DNA of 39,039 nt from NCBI GenBank assembly GCA_017559985.1, contig JAFYPW010000063.1, positions 1 through 39,039 on the forward strand, in the 5' to 3' direction. Below, piece after piece: positions 18,846 through 26,588 of the stretch; the stretch's first letter is position 1; the number at the start of each line of letters is the position of its first letter. The translations under genes and the position numbers were made by a program. Under the pieces are notes generated by a model. It was not told the DNA's origin. It was given only the letters and a program-made list of their open reading frames with translations, and did no database searches. This stretch comes from Oscillospiraceae bacterium (GTDB lineage: Bacteria > Bacillota > Clostridia > Oscillospirales > JAAYXM01).

Positions 18846-19490
18846 ATGAAAAGCAAAAAGCTTGTTTTAACAATCTGTTTTTTCGTTATGTTTGCGGCGG
18901 TGAATGTCTACGGCGCGGGCGTTTATAAACGCGGAAGCCGCGGAGAAACCGTCACAAAAATTCAGAGTGTGCTTCAAAGCGAGGGGCTTTATACGGGAAA
19001 CATTGACGGAATCTACGGTGAGCGGACGGAAGACGCGGTTTTGAGGTATCAGGCGCGCGAGGGACTCCGCGAGGACGGAATTGCAGGGCGCGAGACGCTC
19101 TCGCATATGGGGCTTATAAGCGAGGCGGAGAGTGTCACGGAAAATGACCTTTATCTGCTTTCGCGAATAATCTCCGCCGAGGCGCGCGGTGAGCCGTATC
19201 TCGGTCAGGTTGCCGTCGGCGCGGTTATAATGAACAGAGTGCGTCACCCGTCGTTTCCGAACACGATTGCGGGAGTAATTTACCAGAACGGCGCATTCTC
19301 TGCCCTTTCCGACGGTCAGTTTGACGAGCCGATTTCAGAAGAGTCGCGCCGCGCCGCGCGGGATGTGCTTGCAGGCGTTAACCCCGTTTCCGGCGCGATA
19401 TATTACTATAATCCGCGCACGGCGACGAACCGGTGGATAAGAAGCCGCCCCGTCGTCCGCGAAATCGGCGGTCACGTGTTCTGCACATAG
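18846..19490 (+). CDS. sleB: SleB-like spore cortex-lytic / cell-wall hydrolase
   Basis: The 214-residue protein has a signal peptide (1-23, cleavage near VYGA), a peptidoglycan-binding_1 domain (about 29-88; LYTGNIDGIYGERTEDAVLR) and a C-terminal Hydrolase_2/SleB domain (about 106-214) with the likely catalytic Glu112 in SAEARGEP and the NRV motif at 130-132. SleB is a lytic transglycosylase that breaks spore cortex peptidoglycan in germination, so the gene suggests a spore-former; a vegetative wall role is also possible. No ypeB partner follows. A TGTATA/TAGAATA pair at 18785-18815 vaguely resembles a sporulation-sigma promoter, but this is weak. The stop overlaps the 3' end of the convergent lysR gene by 19 bp. 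Confidence 0.85.
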   Translation: MKSKKLVLTICFFVMFAAVNVYGAGVYKRGSRGETVTKIQSVLQSEGLYTGNIDGIYGERTEDAVLRYQAREGLREDGIAGRETLSHMGLISEAESVTENDLYLLSRIISAEARGEPYLGQVAVGAVIMNRVRHPSFPNTIAGVIYQNGAFSALSDGQFDEPISEESRRAARDVLAGVNPVSGAIYYYNPRTATNRWIRSRPVVREIGGHVFCT

Positions 19491-20422
19491 CCCTGCGCGT
19501 TATCTTCTAAAAACTTGCGGCAGGCAAGTGAAAGATAGTGGTTTCGCTTCATATAGAACGAAACCTCGCGGCGTATTTCCTCGTCTTTGAGGACATAGAA
19601 GAAGAGTGCGGGTGCAGAGTCCGTATAGCGGACGAGCGTGTCGCTTATAAAAGAAATTCCCATACCGGTCGAGGAGATGTTATATGCCGTAACCTGCTGG
19701 TCGAGCGAAAAGATTACGTTTGGCGTGATGCCGTGCTTTTTAAAAAGGCGCGCGGCGCGTTTGCCCGTGTCGTTTTCGGGGTTTAAGAGAATAAAAGGTT
19801 CATCACGGAAGGCGGAAAGGTCTGCGCGCGGTGCGTTTGCAAGATGCTTTCCGTTTTTTATGTCCGCGTCTGTGAGGGCAAGGTGTGAGAGCCGCTTGTT
19901 TATTTCAAAGCTCTTTGGCACAGCGAGAAGAAGAAGCTCGGGGGAGTGCGAGAGCGAGGAAATCTCGTCGTCGCGGTTTTTCGTGTTGTCGAGAACGAGG
20001 TCAAGCCTGCCCTGCCTGAGCCTCTCCATAAGATTTTTCGTGCTGTCCTCAAAAATTTCAAAGCGGACGAGCGGGTGAAGGCGGTTGAAGTCGGAGATCA
20101 TCCGCGGCAGCATAAACGATGCAAAGAGAGAGCTTCCGCCGATTCTGACCGAGCCTGTTCGAAGCTGTGTGAGGTCGTTTAAATAACGCTCGAAGTCGTT
20201 CTCGTGCTCGCGGATTGCGCGCGCCTGTCTCACATATTCCTCTCCTACCTCCGTGAGAGTGACGGGGCTTGTCGCGCGGTCAAAAATCGGCGCGCCGAGC
20301 CGCTCCTCGATTCTCTTTACAGACGCGGAAAGCGACGGCTGGGAAATATAGAGCCGCTCTGCCGCCTTTGAAAAGCTACCCTCGCGAAGAACGGAGAGAA
20401 TATACTCCTTGTTTTTAAACAT
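19472..20422 (-). CDS. LysR-family transcriptional regulator
   Basis: The 316-residue protein has a winged helix-turn-helix (about 1-60; GSFSKAAERLYISQPSLSASVKRIEERLGAPIFDR) and a LysR substrate-binding domain (about 88-300). The frame extends to 20458, but GGGGTGG lies 5 nt before the ATG at 20422, giving the standard LysR start. It is divergent from the aspartase-like gene, the classic LysR arrangement, and a perfect palindrome sits in the spacer. The inferred role is control of the lyase gene and of itself; the effector is unknown. It overlaps the convergent sleB tail. Confidence 0.9.
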   Translation of the reverse strand: MFKNKEYILSVLREGSFSKAAERLYISQPSLSASVKRIEERLGAPIFDRATSPVTLTEVGEEYVRQARAIREHENDFERYLNDLTQLRTGSVRIGGSSLFASFMLPRMISDFNRLHPLVRFEIFEDSTKNLMERLRQGRLDLVLDNTKNRDDEISSLSHSPELLLLAVPKSFEINKRLSHLALTDADIKNGKHLANAPRADLSAFRDEPFILLNPENDTGKRAARLFKKHGITPNVIFSLDQQVTAYNISSTGMGISFISDTLVRYTDSAPALFFYVLKDEEIRREVSFYMKRNHYLSLACRKFLEDNAQGYVQNT

Positions 20423-20433
20423 ATCGCCACCCC

Positions 20434-20449
20434 ATAACTTTGAAGTTAT
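20434..20449. promoter_or_regulatory. Candidate LysR-type operator
   Basis: ATAACTT-TG-AAGTTAT is a perfect 7-bp inverted repeat. Its centre is about 66 bp upstream of the expected aspA transcription start and just upstream of the lysR ribosome-binding site, the usual location of a LysR recognition site that also represses its own gene. Confidence 0.6.
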
Positions 20450-20472
20450 AAAAAACATATTATAATATATAT

Positions 20473-20501
20473 TTGATTATAGCTAAATTTTTGTGTATAA
20501 T
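20473..20501 (+). promoter_or_regulatory. Promoter of the aspartase-like gene
   Basis: TTGATT (20473-20478), a 17-bp spacer and TATAAT (20496-20501) precede the ATG at 20539, which has CGGGAGA 8 nt upstream. Confidence 0.8.
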
Positions 20502-20538
20502 CAAGAAAAAAAAGAAAAGTTTTCGGGAGATAACAGAT

Positions 20539-21915
20539 ATGTTCAGAATAGAAAGAGATTCAATAGGCGAAAAGCAGGTTCCGCGCGAGGCTTATTACGG
20601 CGTGCAGTCGCTTCGCGCATTTGAAAACTTTAAAATAACAGGAAGATGCGTTCATCCCGAGCTCATCCGTGCGATAGCCGAGATAAAGCGCGCTTGCGCT
20701 ATGGCAAACAGCTCAGTCGGTGCGCTTGACAAGAAGATTGCAGACGCGATTATCTCAGCGTGTGATGAAATCTGCGAGGGCAAGCTTTGTGACCAGTTTA
20801 TAGTAGATGCTGTTCAGGGCGGCGCGGGAACATCTATGAATATGAACGCAAACGAGGTTGTTTCAAACCGCGCGATAGAGCTTCTCGGCAGAGAGAAGGG
20901 CGACTATTCGGTTGTTCACCCCAACGACCATGCAAACTGCGGCCAGTCGACAAACGACGTCTTCCCCACCTCGGGAAAGATTGCGGCAATCCGCCTTTTT
21001 AAGCGCGCAAAGGAAGCGCTTTCCGGGCTTCGTTCCTCTCTTCTTGCAAAGGCAGAGGAGTTTTCAGACGTTGTAAAGATGGGAAGAACCGAGATGCAGG
21101 ACGCAGTGCCCCTGACACTAGGAGCCGAATTTGCGGCATTTGCCGCTGCAATCGCGCGCGACATAAAGCGCTTTGACACAGCGATAGCAGAGCTTTCCGT
21201 AGTTAATATGGGCGGCACGGCAGTAGGCACGGGAATCACGGCAGACCCCGCATACATAAAGAAAATCGTTCCCACACTTGCCTCCGTCACAGGTCTTTCG
21301 CTCACACAGGCAGATGACCTTATCGACGGAACGCAGAATCTTGACTGCTTCGTCATCGCTTCGGGAATAGTGAAGGCGTGCGCCGTAAACCTCTCAAAAA
21401 TGGCAAACGACCTTCGCCTTATGTCCTCCGGCCCGCGCACGGGCTTTGGTGAGATAAACCTTCCGCCGAAGCAGAACGGCTCATCCATTATGCCGGGAAA
21501 GATTAACCCCGTCATCCCCGAAGTTATGAGCCAGATATCATATAACATAATCGGCAACGACACGACAATTACACTCTCGGCAGAGGCAGGTCAGCTTGAA
21601 CTTAATGCAAACGAGCCGATAATCTTCTACTGTCTCTTCGAGTCGATAGAAACGCTTACACAGGGTGTGCTCGCAATGAAGAACGAGTGTGTCGACGGAA
21701 TTTCCGCAAACCGCGAAAAGTGTGCAGACGACGTTGCAAAGAGCATGAGCATCGTCACCGCTCTCTGTCCGTATATCGGATACACAAAGTCCGCCGAGCT
21801 TGCAAAGCGCGCTATGCGCGAGGGAAAGAGAATCCGCGAGGTTGTTCTCGAAGAAGGCATTTTTGACGAGGAGAAGCTCGACGAAATCTTAAACCCCTTT
21901 AATATGATTCAGTAA
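20539..21915 (+). CDS. aspA: Aspartate ammonia-lyase (fumarase/aspartase superfamily)
   Basis: The likely reaction is L-aspartate to fumarate plus ammonia. The 458-residue protein has the superfamily signature GSSIMPGKINP (314-324), with the catalytic-loop serine and Lys321. QSTND (136-140) has Thr where fumarases have QSSND, and the start RIERDSIGEKQVPREAYYGVQ and GGAGTSMNMNANEV resemble aspartases. Class II fumarase is the main alternative. The ATG at 20539 is chosen because the promoter lies at 20473-20501, so the longer frame from 20473 cannot be fully translated. It is divergent from lysR and ends at a hairpin. Confidence 0.82.
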   Translation: MFRIERDSIGEKQVPREAYYGVQSLRAFENFKITGRCVHPELIRAIAEIKRACAMANSSVGALDKKIADAIISACDEICEGKLCDQFIVDAVQGGAGTSMNMNANEVVSNRAIELLGREKGDYSVVHPNDHANCGQSTNDVFPTSGKIAAIRLFKRAKEALSGLRSSLLAKAEEFSDVVKMGRTEMQDAVPLTLGAEFAAFAAAIARDIKRFDTAIAELSVVNMGGTAVGTGITADPAYIKKIVPTLASVTGLSLTQADDLIDGTQNLDCFVIASGIVKACAVNLSKMANDLRLMSSGPRTGFGEINLPPKQNGSSIMPGKINPVIPEVMSQISYNIIGNDTTITLSAEAGQLELNANEPIIFYCLFESIETLTQGVLAMKNECVDGISANREKCADDVAKSMSIVTALCPYIGYTKSAELAKRAMREGKRIREVVLEEGIFDEEKLDEILNPFNMIQ

Positions 21916-21935
21916 CCCCTGCAATTTTTGCTAAA

Positions 21936-21974
21936 AGAAAGAGAGATGCTTCATTTTCAAGCATCTCTCTTTCT
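21936..21974. terminator. Hairpin between convergent aspA and DUF4340 genes
   Basis: A perfect 16-bp stem AGAAAGAGAGATGCTT/AAGCATCTCTCTTTCT with a 7-nt loop fills the 60-bp gap. The T-tract is mixed into the stem, so termination strength is uncertain. Confidence 0.75.
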
Positions 21975-21976
21975 GT

Positions 21977-23380
21977 CTAGAACAGAGAAGGAACATCTCC
22001 GCCGTTCTTTAAAATTTCAAAGCACGAGATAAGGTTTTCCATCTCGGAAACGCCGACATAGAAATCGGGGGTTTTGCCGTCAATACTTGCGGCATACTGC
22101 CGCTCGTTCATGCGGTGCAGTGAAAGCGTGGAGGTTTTTCCTCCTTTAAGACGCGCCGTAAGCGTGAGTGCGGGCGTTGTTTCGTATTTTTCTCCCATAA
22201 ACTCGCCTGCCGCGGTAAAGCGGACGGAGTGCAGGAAGAGATTTTTCGCGTTTTCGCCTGAAATCTCGCCGCCGTCGTATTTCCCCGTGAGGGTGTTGTC
22301 GCTGACGGAGAGCGAGAGCGTGTGGTGCGCGTCGGGGAGATTGTAGACAATCTCCGAGACCTCTTCTGCCGTATAGAACCATATAAGCGGGAAGATGATG
22401 TCAGAAAGGCTTATGTTTTTAAAGTCGATTGTTTTTTCCGTGAGGAGGACGCTCGGAATGCCCTCAACCATAACATATGTCCCCTCACCGCCGTCGGCGT
22501 CGTTTCCTATAAGAAGCGTAACGGACAGCTTATTTGTTTTAAATGAGAGTCGCGACGGAGAGGCAAGGCCGTATTTTGCAAGGTCACGCGGGCGGTCCTC
22601 AACGAGGCTTTTTGCGCGTATGTCCCGCACCTTGTCAAGCAGGAGTGTCTTCACCGTGTCGGGGTTGGTTTCAGCTTTGACGGGGCTTTCAATCTTATAG
22701 TCGGTTGAGATGACCTTGTTCTCCGCGATTTCCTTGTCCGTCTTTCGCACAAGGGAGACGGTTTTCTTTCCCGGTCGCGAAAGCGTTACGGAAGAAAGCG
22801 GCGTCTCCTCGGGAATTTCGGGGAAAAGCTCGATGTTGCGAAGGTTTTCCTTTACGGTAAAGAGAAAGTCGCGGCTCATTCCGCCGACGGACCAAACCGT
22901 GTCGCCGTCTGACCGTTTTACATAAACGCCTTCACCGACGGGGAGAGCGTCGCCGACGAGAAGAGTCTGCACCTCGCCGTTTTTAAGTGTGAAGCGCACC
23001 TCGCGGCTCGGATTTTCAAAGCCGAAGTTTCCGTCGTCTGTGCCGATTTCTTCGCGCGCGGCAAGAGTTGAAAGGTAGTTTATGACGGAAAACATCTTCG
23101 TCTCGTCAAACGGAAGAAGTCCGTCCTCTCCGCGCACCGACGCGGTTGTTTTGTTCGTCATATCAAGTGAGAACGGAGAAAGACTGCCGCCGAGAAAGTC
23201 AACGCTTTTAACATCCGCAAGGTCGATGTCAAGAATTTCTATCGTCTCGGACATTTCAAGACCGGGAATCTCAATGGGCGGAGTCTCTTTTTCGGGGAGA
23301 AGCTTTACCGTTATGAGCGCGGCGGCGGCAAGAATAACAAGGACAACCGCCGTTATGATAACAGGCTTAAACTGTTTCAT
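21977..23380 (-). CDS. DUF4340 family membrane-anchored protein
   Basis: The 467-residue protein has one N-terminal membrane anchor (about 4-25) and a large extracytoplasmic part containing repeated beta-rich DUF4340 units, seen as recurring EEIGTDDGNFGFENPSREV-like and LAKYGLASPSRLSF-like segments. DUF4340 proteins are regularly encoded beside GldG-type ABC transporters, as here, but no activity is established. The ATG at 23380 has AGGAGG 8 nt upstream; the longer frame from 23404 adds eight residues without family support. It is the last gene of the four-gene ABC cluster, 57 bp after the GldG-like gene with a hairpin between them. Confidence 0.85.
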   Translation of the reverse strand: MKQFKPVIITAVVLVILAAAALITVKLLPEKETPPIEIPGLEMSETIEILDIDLADVKSVDFLGGSLSPFSLDMTNKTTASVRGEDGLLPFDETKMFSVINYLSTLAAREEIGTDDGNFGFENPSREVRFTLKNGEVQTLLVGDALPVGEGVYVKRSDGDTVWSVGGMSRDFLFTVKENLRNIELFPEIPEETPLSSVTLSRPGKKTVSLVRKTDKEIAENKVISTDYKIESPVKAETNPDTVKTLLLDKVRDIRAKSLVEDRPRDLAKYGLASPSRLSFKTNKLSVTLLIGNDADGGEGTYVMVEGIPSVLLTEKTIDFKNISLSDIIFPLIWFYTAEEVSEIVYNLPDAHHTLSLSVSDNTLTGKYDGGEISGENAKNLFLHSVRFTAAGEFMGEKYETTPALTLTARLKGGKTSTLSLHRMNERQYAASIDGKTPDFYVGVSEMENLISCFEILKNGGDVPSLF

Positions 23381-23402
23381 ATAAAAAACCTCCTGTAAAC
23401 AC

Positions 23403-23429
23403 AAACCTTCCCGATGACAGGGAAGGTTT
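23403..23429 (-). terminator. Intercistronic hairpin between the GldG-like and DUF4340 genes
   Basis: A 10-bp stem AAACCTTCCC/GGGAAGGTTT with a 7-nt loop lies in the spacer. On the coding (minus) strand the following tract GTGTTT is only partly U-rich, so it may lower rather than stop transcription, or protect the upstream mRNA. Confidence 0.5.
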
Positions 23430-23437
23430 TGTTGTTT

Positions 23438-24868
23438 TTATCTGTTCTTTCTTCTTATAAACACGAAAATCCCTGCCGCAAAGAAGAGAAGCGGGATAAT
23501 AGCGATTAAAACAATTCCGAGAAGAGTTACAGCTCCCTCTGTTATATAGAGAGAGTAGACAGACTCAACCTTCGGCGCAATCTGCACGGTGAGCGTGTCG
23601 GGGTTTGCGTAGTCTACCACCTGCGTGAAGAACGAGCTGTTAAACGCGCGGGAGACAGAGGAAAACTCCTCCATTGCAGCCATCGACGAGCCGAAGGCGA
23701 AAACGCGGGAAGTACCCTTTTTGCCGACTGCTTCAAGCGCGCGCTCGGCAACTGCCGCCGTCGTGAACGGGCCGGAGACATCGCCACTCTCGCGGTTAAA
23801 CGACGAAATCTTGTTGTCCGCGGAGAGAAGCTTTCCGAAGCTCTCCTTTGAAGACTCTGAAAGCGGGAGCGTGCGGAGATAGCCGAGGCCCGCGTCGGTA
23901 AGGTTTATCGGGCGCGTTCCGGGAGAGAGAAGTGAGAGCTGACCAACGCTTGCGGGGTCGACGACCTCGTCGGAAACGACAGACACAACAACCGTTGCCG
24001 CACTCTGGTATGAGTTTGTCTCATCGCAGATGATATACGGAGAGAACTCAAAGCCCCACTCGGCAAGGTAGCGTTCAAGCACCGGAAGCGCGGGCACCTG
24101 TGAGCCCCAGAGCACATAAAGACTTGCGCCGTCACGAGAGAGGAACTCTTCAAGATTTGCAATCTCCTCTGCCGTGTAGTCAACGCTCGGAGAAGAGATT
24201 ACGAGGTTGTCAATTTCCTCTGAAACGGGAGAGGCAAGGTCAACTTCGTTTGTCCGAAAGTTGTTTCCCTCAAAAATTGTCAGAAGCGCAGAGGGAGAAA
24301 CTTCGCCGTGGCCACGGACAAAGCCTGCCGCCGCAACACCGTCTGACGAGACGTGTGCAATCGCGGCTGTTATAAGCTCCTCGCTCTGGTAATACTTTTT
24401 GTTCTGGTTTCCGCCGAGCGTGTATGCAAATTCAGAGCTCTGCACAACGGTGTAGCGGTATTTTCCCTCGATTACGAGCGCCATCGCGTCGGAGTTTATC
24501 GCCTTTGGATATTTCTTGAAAAACTGCGGGTTCTTGTTCGGGTCGATAAATTCATATTTAACCTTTCCACCCGACGCGGCATTGTAGCGCTGGATGGTTT
24601 CAAGCGCGGGCTTTGAAACATCGCCCTTTTCCATCTCGGCACGGGTTGAGAGGATGTAGATATTCACATCGTCGGAAAGCGAGGAAAGAAGCTTTTCTGT
24701 CTGTTCGGAGAGAGTATATTTTCCCTCCTCGGTAAGGTCAAACTTCAAATTGAAGCGGTCTCCGAGGTATCCCGCAAAGAGGTTGAAGATTATAACGGCG
24801 GCGACGAAGAGCGCCGTGAAAACGGCTGCTGCCGCGCCGTATTTTATTTTTCTTGAATTAAACTTCAT
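23438..24868 (-). CDS. GldG-like ABC-associated membrane protein
   Basis: The 476-residue protein has an N-terminal membrane helix (about 12-35), the segment FDLTEEGKYTLSEQTEKLLSSL that is typical of GldG/ABC_transp_aux proteins, a long extracytoplasmic domain, and a C-terminal membrane helix (about 446-470) ending in RRKNR. In Bacteroidetes GldG forms an ABC complex with GldA and GldF for gliding; in clostridia the same family has no known substrate or role. It lies 14 bp after the permease gene with a ribosome-binding site in the gap, in one operon with the ATPase and DUF4340 genes. Confidence 0.88.
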   Translation of the reverse strand: MKFNSRKIKYGAAAAVFTALFVAAVIIFNLFAGYLGDRFNLKFDLTEEGKYTLSEQTEKLLSSLSDDVNIYILSTRAEMEKGDVSKPALETIQRYNAASGGKVKYEFIDPNKNPQFFKKYPKAINSDAMALVIEGKYRYTVVQSSEFAYTLGGNQNKKYYQSEELITAAIAHVSSDGVAAAGFVRGHGEVSPSALLTIFEGNNFRTNEVDLASPVSEEIDNLVISSPSVDYTAEEIANLEEFLSRDGASLYVLWGSQVPALPVLERYLAEWGFEFSPYIICDETNSYQSAATVVVSVVSDEVVDPASVGQLSLLSPGTRPINLTDAGLGYLRTLPLSESSKESFGKLLSADNKISSFNRESGDVSGPFTTAAVAERALEAVGKKGTSRVFAFGSSMAAMEEFSSVSRAFNSSFFTQVVDYANPDTLTVQIAPKVESVYSLYITEGAVTLLGIVLIAIIPLLFFAAGIFVFIRRKNR

Positions 24869-24882
24869 TCTTCCCGCACCTC

Positions 24883-25587
24883 CTATGACCAGCGGCGCTT
24901 TTCGATAACGCGGGTTGTGAAGAAGAGGAAAAGCACCGTAAGGCTTACAAAATAAATCGCGTCAGAAAGCGAGAAAACGCCCCCTGAAAAGTCGCGGTAT
25001 CTTGTGATTATGGAGAGAAATCTCGAAATTCCTGAAAGCACCTCAGACGTTGTTGCCTGGAAGATGAGGTCGAGGAAATAAAATGCGGAGAGCGTGAGCA
25101 TTGAGAGGAGAGCCGAGATAATCTGGCTTTCCGAGAGCGAGGACATAAACTGCGAAACTGCGATATATGCCGCCGCGGCAAGGATTATTGCGATATAGTT
25201 TCCGACCGTCACGCCGACGTCAAGCGTGCCGAAGGCGTGTGTCAGAATCGGATAGATAAGCGTCACACAAAGTGCAATTAAAAAGAGCATGAGCGCGGCA
25301 AAGAACTTGCCGAGCACAATCTCGCCGACATTTATAGGAGCGGTGAGGAGAAGCTGGTCGGTTTTTTGCTTTTTCTCTTCGCTCCATATCCTCATCGTAA
25401 CGAGCGGGATGAGGAAAATCATCGCGACGAGCATATTGCTGAAAACGTGGCGGAAGTCGCTCTGATACTGCGAGATGGAGAGAGCGAAATATAAAAGTCC
25501 CGCAAGGAGAGAAAACGCGCCGCAGAAAACCCAGCCGTAGCCGCCTGTAAAATATGCGCGAAGCTCGCGCCTGAAAATTGCTTTCAT
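24883..25587 (-). CDS. ABC-2 type permease (GldF-like)
   Basis: The 234-residue protein is an ABC-2 membrane subunit with about six membrane segments and the early motif FRRELRAYFTGGYGWVF. A cytoplasmic stretch MRIWSEEKKQKTDQLLLTAPI (near 66-85) matches the family's conserved coupling segment. The start ATG overlaps the ATPase stop by one base (TGATG), indicating translational coupling. With the ATPase it would form an exporter or a mechanically acting complex whose extracytoplasmic partner is the GldG-like protein. Confidence 0.9.
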   Translation of the reverse strand: MKAIFRRELRAYFTGGYGWVFCGAFSLLAGLLYFALSISQYQSDFRHVFSNMLVAMIFLIPLVTMRIWSEEKKQKTDQLLLTAPINVGEIVLGKFFAALMLFLIALCVTLIYPILTHAFGTLDVGVTVGNYIAIILAAAAYIAVSQFMSSLSESQIISALLSMLTLSAFYFLDLIFQATTSEVLSGISRFLSIITRYRDFSGGVFSLSDAIYFVSLTVLFLFFTTRVIEKRRWS

Positions 25588-26510
25588 CAGTTTTCCCCTC
25601 CTTTGTTTGTAAGCCGTGCAAAGATTGATTCAAGAGAAGACTCTGCTTTTGCAAAGGAGAGAAGCGGAAGGTTTTGCTCCGCCGCGGCAAGGAAGACGTC
25701 TTTTCTTATGTCAAGCCCTTCTTTTGCCGTGATGATATATTTCTTTCCCGGTTTTGAAACGTCAAGCACGCCCGCAATCCCCGCAAGGCAGGCGATTGCG
25801 ACGTCTTCGTCGCCGTCAATTTCAGCTTCGTATCTGTTTTCTCCGCCGAGATCCTGCATAATCTCCTCTGTTTTTCCGTCGGCAACGATTTTCCCCTCGT
25901 TTATAACGACGATGCGCGTGCAGACGGCAACAACCTCGGGGATGATATGCGTTGAAAGGATGACCGTGTGGTCTTCGCCGAGGCTTTTTATGAGATTTCT
26001 TATCTCGACTATCTGGTTCGGGTCAAGGCCGACGGTCGGCTCGTCAAGGATGAGCACATCCGGGTCGCCGATGAGCGCCTGCGCAATGCCGACGCGCTGG
26101 CGATAGCCCTTGGATAAGTTCTTTATAAGGCGAGCTCTTACGTCCGAAAGCCCGACACGCGCGCAAATATCGCTTATGTGCTCCTCCTTTTTCTGGGTTG
26201 CGCGGCGAAGCTCGTAGACAAAGTTTAAATACTCGTTTACCGTCATATCAAAGTAGAGCGGCGGCTGTTCGGGGAGATAGCCAACGTGCCGTCTTGCTTC
26301 ATACGCGTCGTCGAGCACGTCAAACCCTGCGATTGAGGCGCTTCCGCCGGTTGCAGAGAGATAGCCCGTGAGCATATTCATAGTGGTTGACTTTCCTGCG
26401 CCGTTCGGGCCGAGAAAGCCGACAATTTCACCTTTTGATACGCAGAACGATATTCCGCGGACAGCTTCCTTTGAGCCGTAGCGCTTTGAAAGGTTTTTAA
26501 TCTGTATCAT
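25587..26510 (-). CDS. ABC transporter ATP-binding protein (GldA-like)
   Basis: The 307-residue ATPase has Walker A GPNGAGKST (34-42), the ABC signature LSKGYRQRV (near 134), Walker B LILDEP with D-loop GLDP, and the switch His in STHI. The last 80 or so residues form an extra C-terminal domain as in CcmA/DrrA/GldA-type exporters. It is the first gene of the cluster; the ATG at 26510 is preceded by AGGAGAGG, and TATACT with no good -35 box lies about 30 bp upstream. The order ATPase-permease-GldG-DUF4340 is a recurring one in Firmicutes. Confidence 0.92.
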   Translation of the reverse strand: MIQIKNLSKRYGSKEAVRGISFCVSKGEIVGFLGPNGAGKSTTMNMLTGYLSATGGSASIAGFDVLDDAYEARRHVGYLPEQPPLYFDMTVNEYLNFVYELRRATQKKEEHISDICARVGLSDVRARLIKNLSKGYRQRVGIAQALIGDPDVLILDEPTVGLDPNQIVEIRNLIKSLGEDHTVILSTHIIPEVVAVCTRIVVINEGKIVADGKTEEIMQDLGGENRYEAEIDGDEDVAIACLAGIAGVLDVSKPGKKYIITAKEGLDIRKDVFLAAAEQNLPLLSFAKAESSLESIFARLTNKGGEN

Positions 26511-26588
26511 AGCGTCCTCTCCTGGTTTTTAAAGTATAATGCTATGGTAACACTTTCGTGGTCAGGTTTTGTTAATATTTTATAAATC

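Noticed and set aside
20473-20538. 22-residue N-terminal extension of the aspartase
   Set aside because: The codons overlap a consensus promoter (20473-20501) and have no family match.
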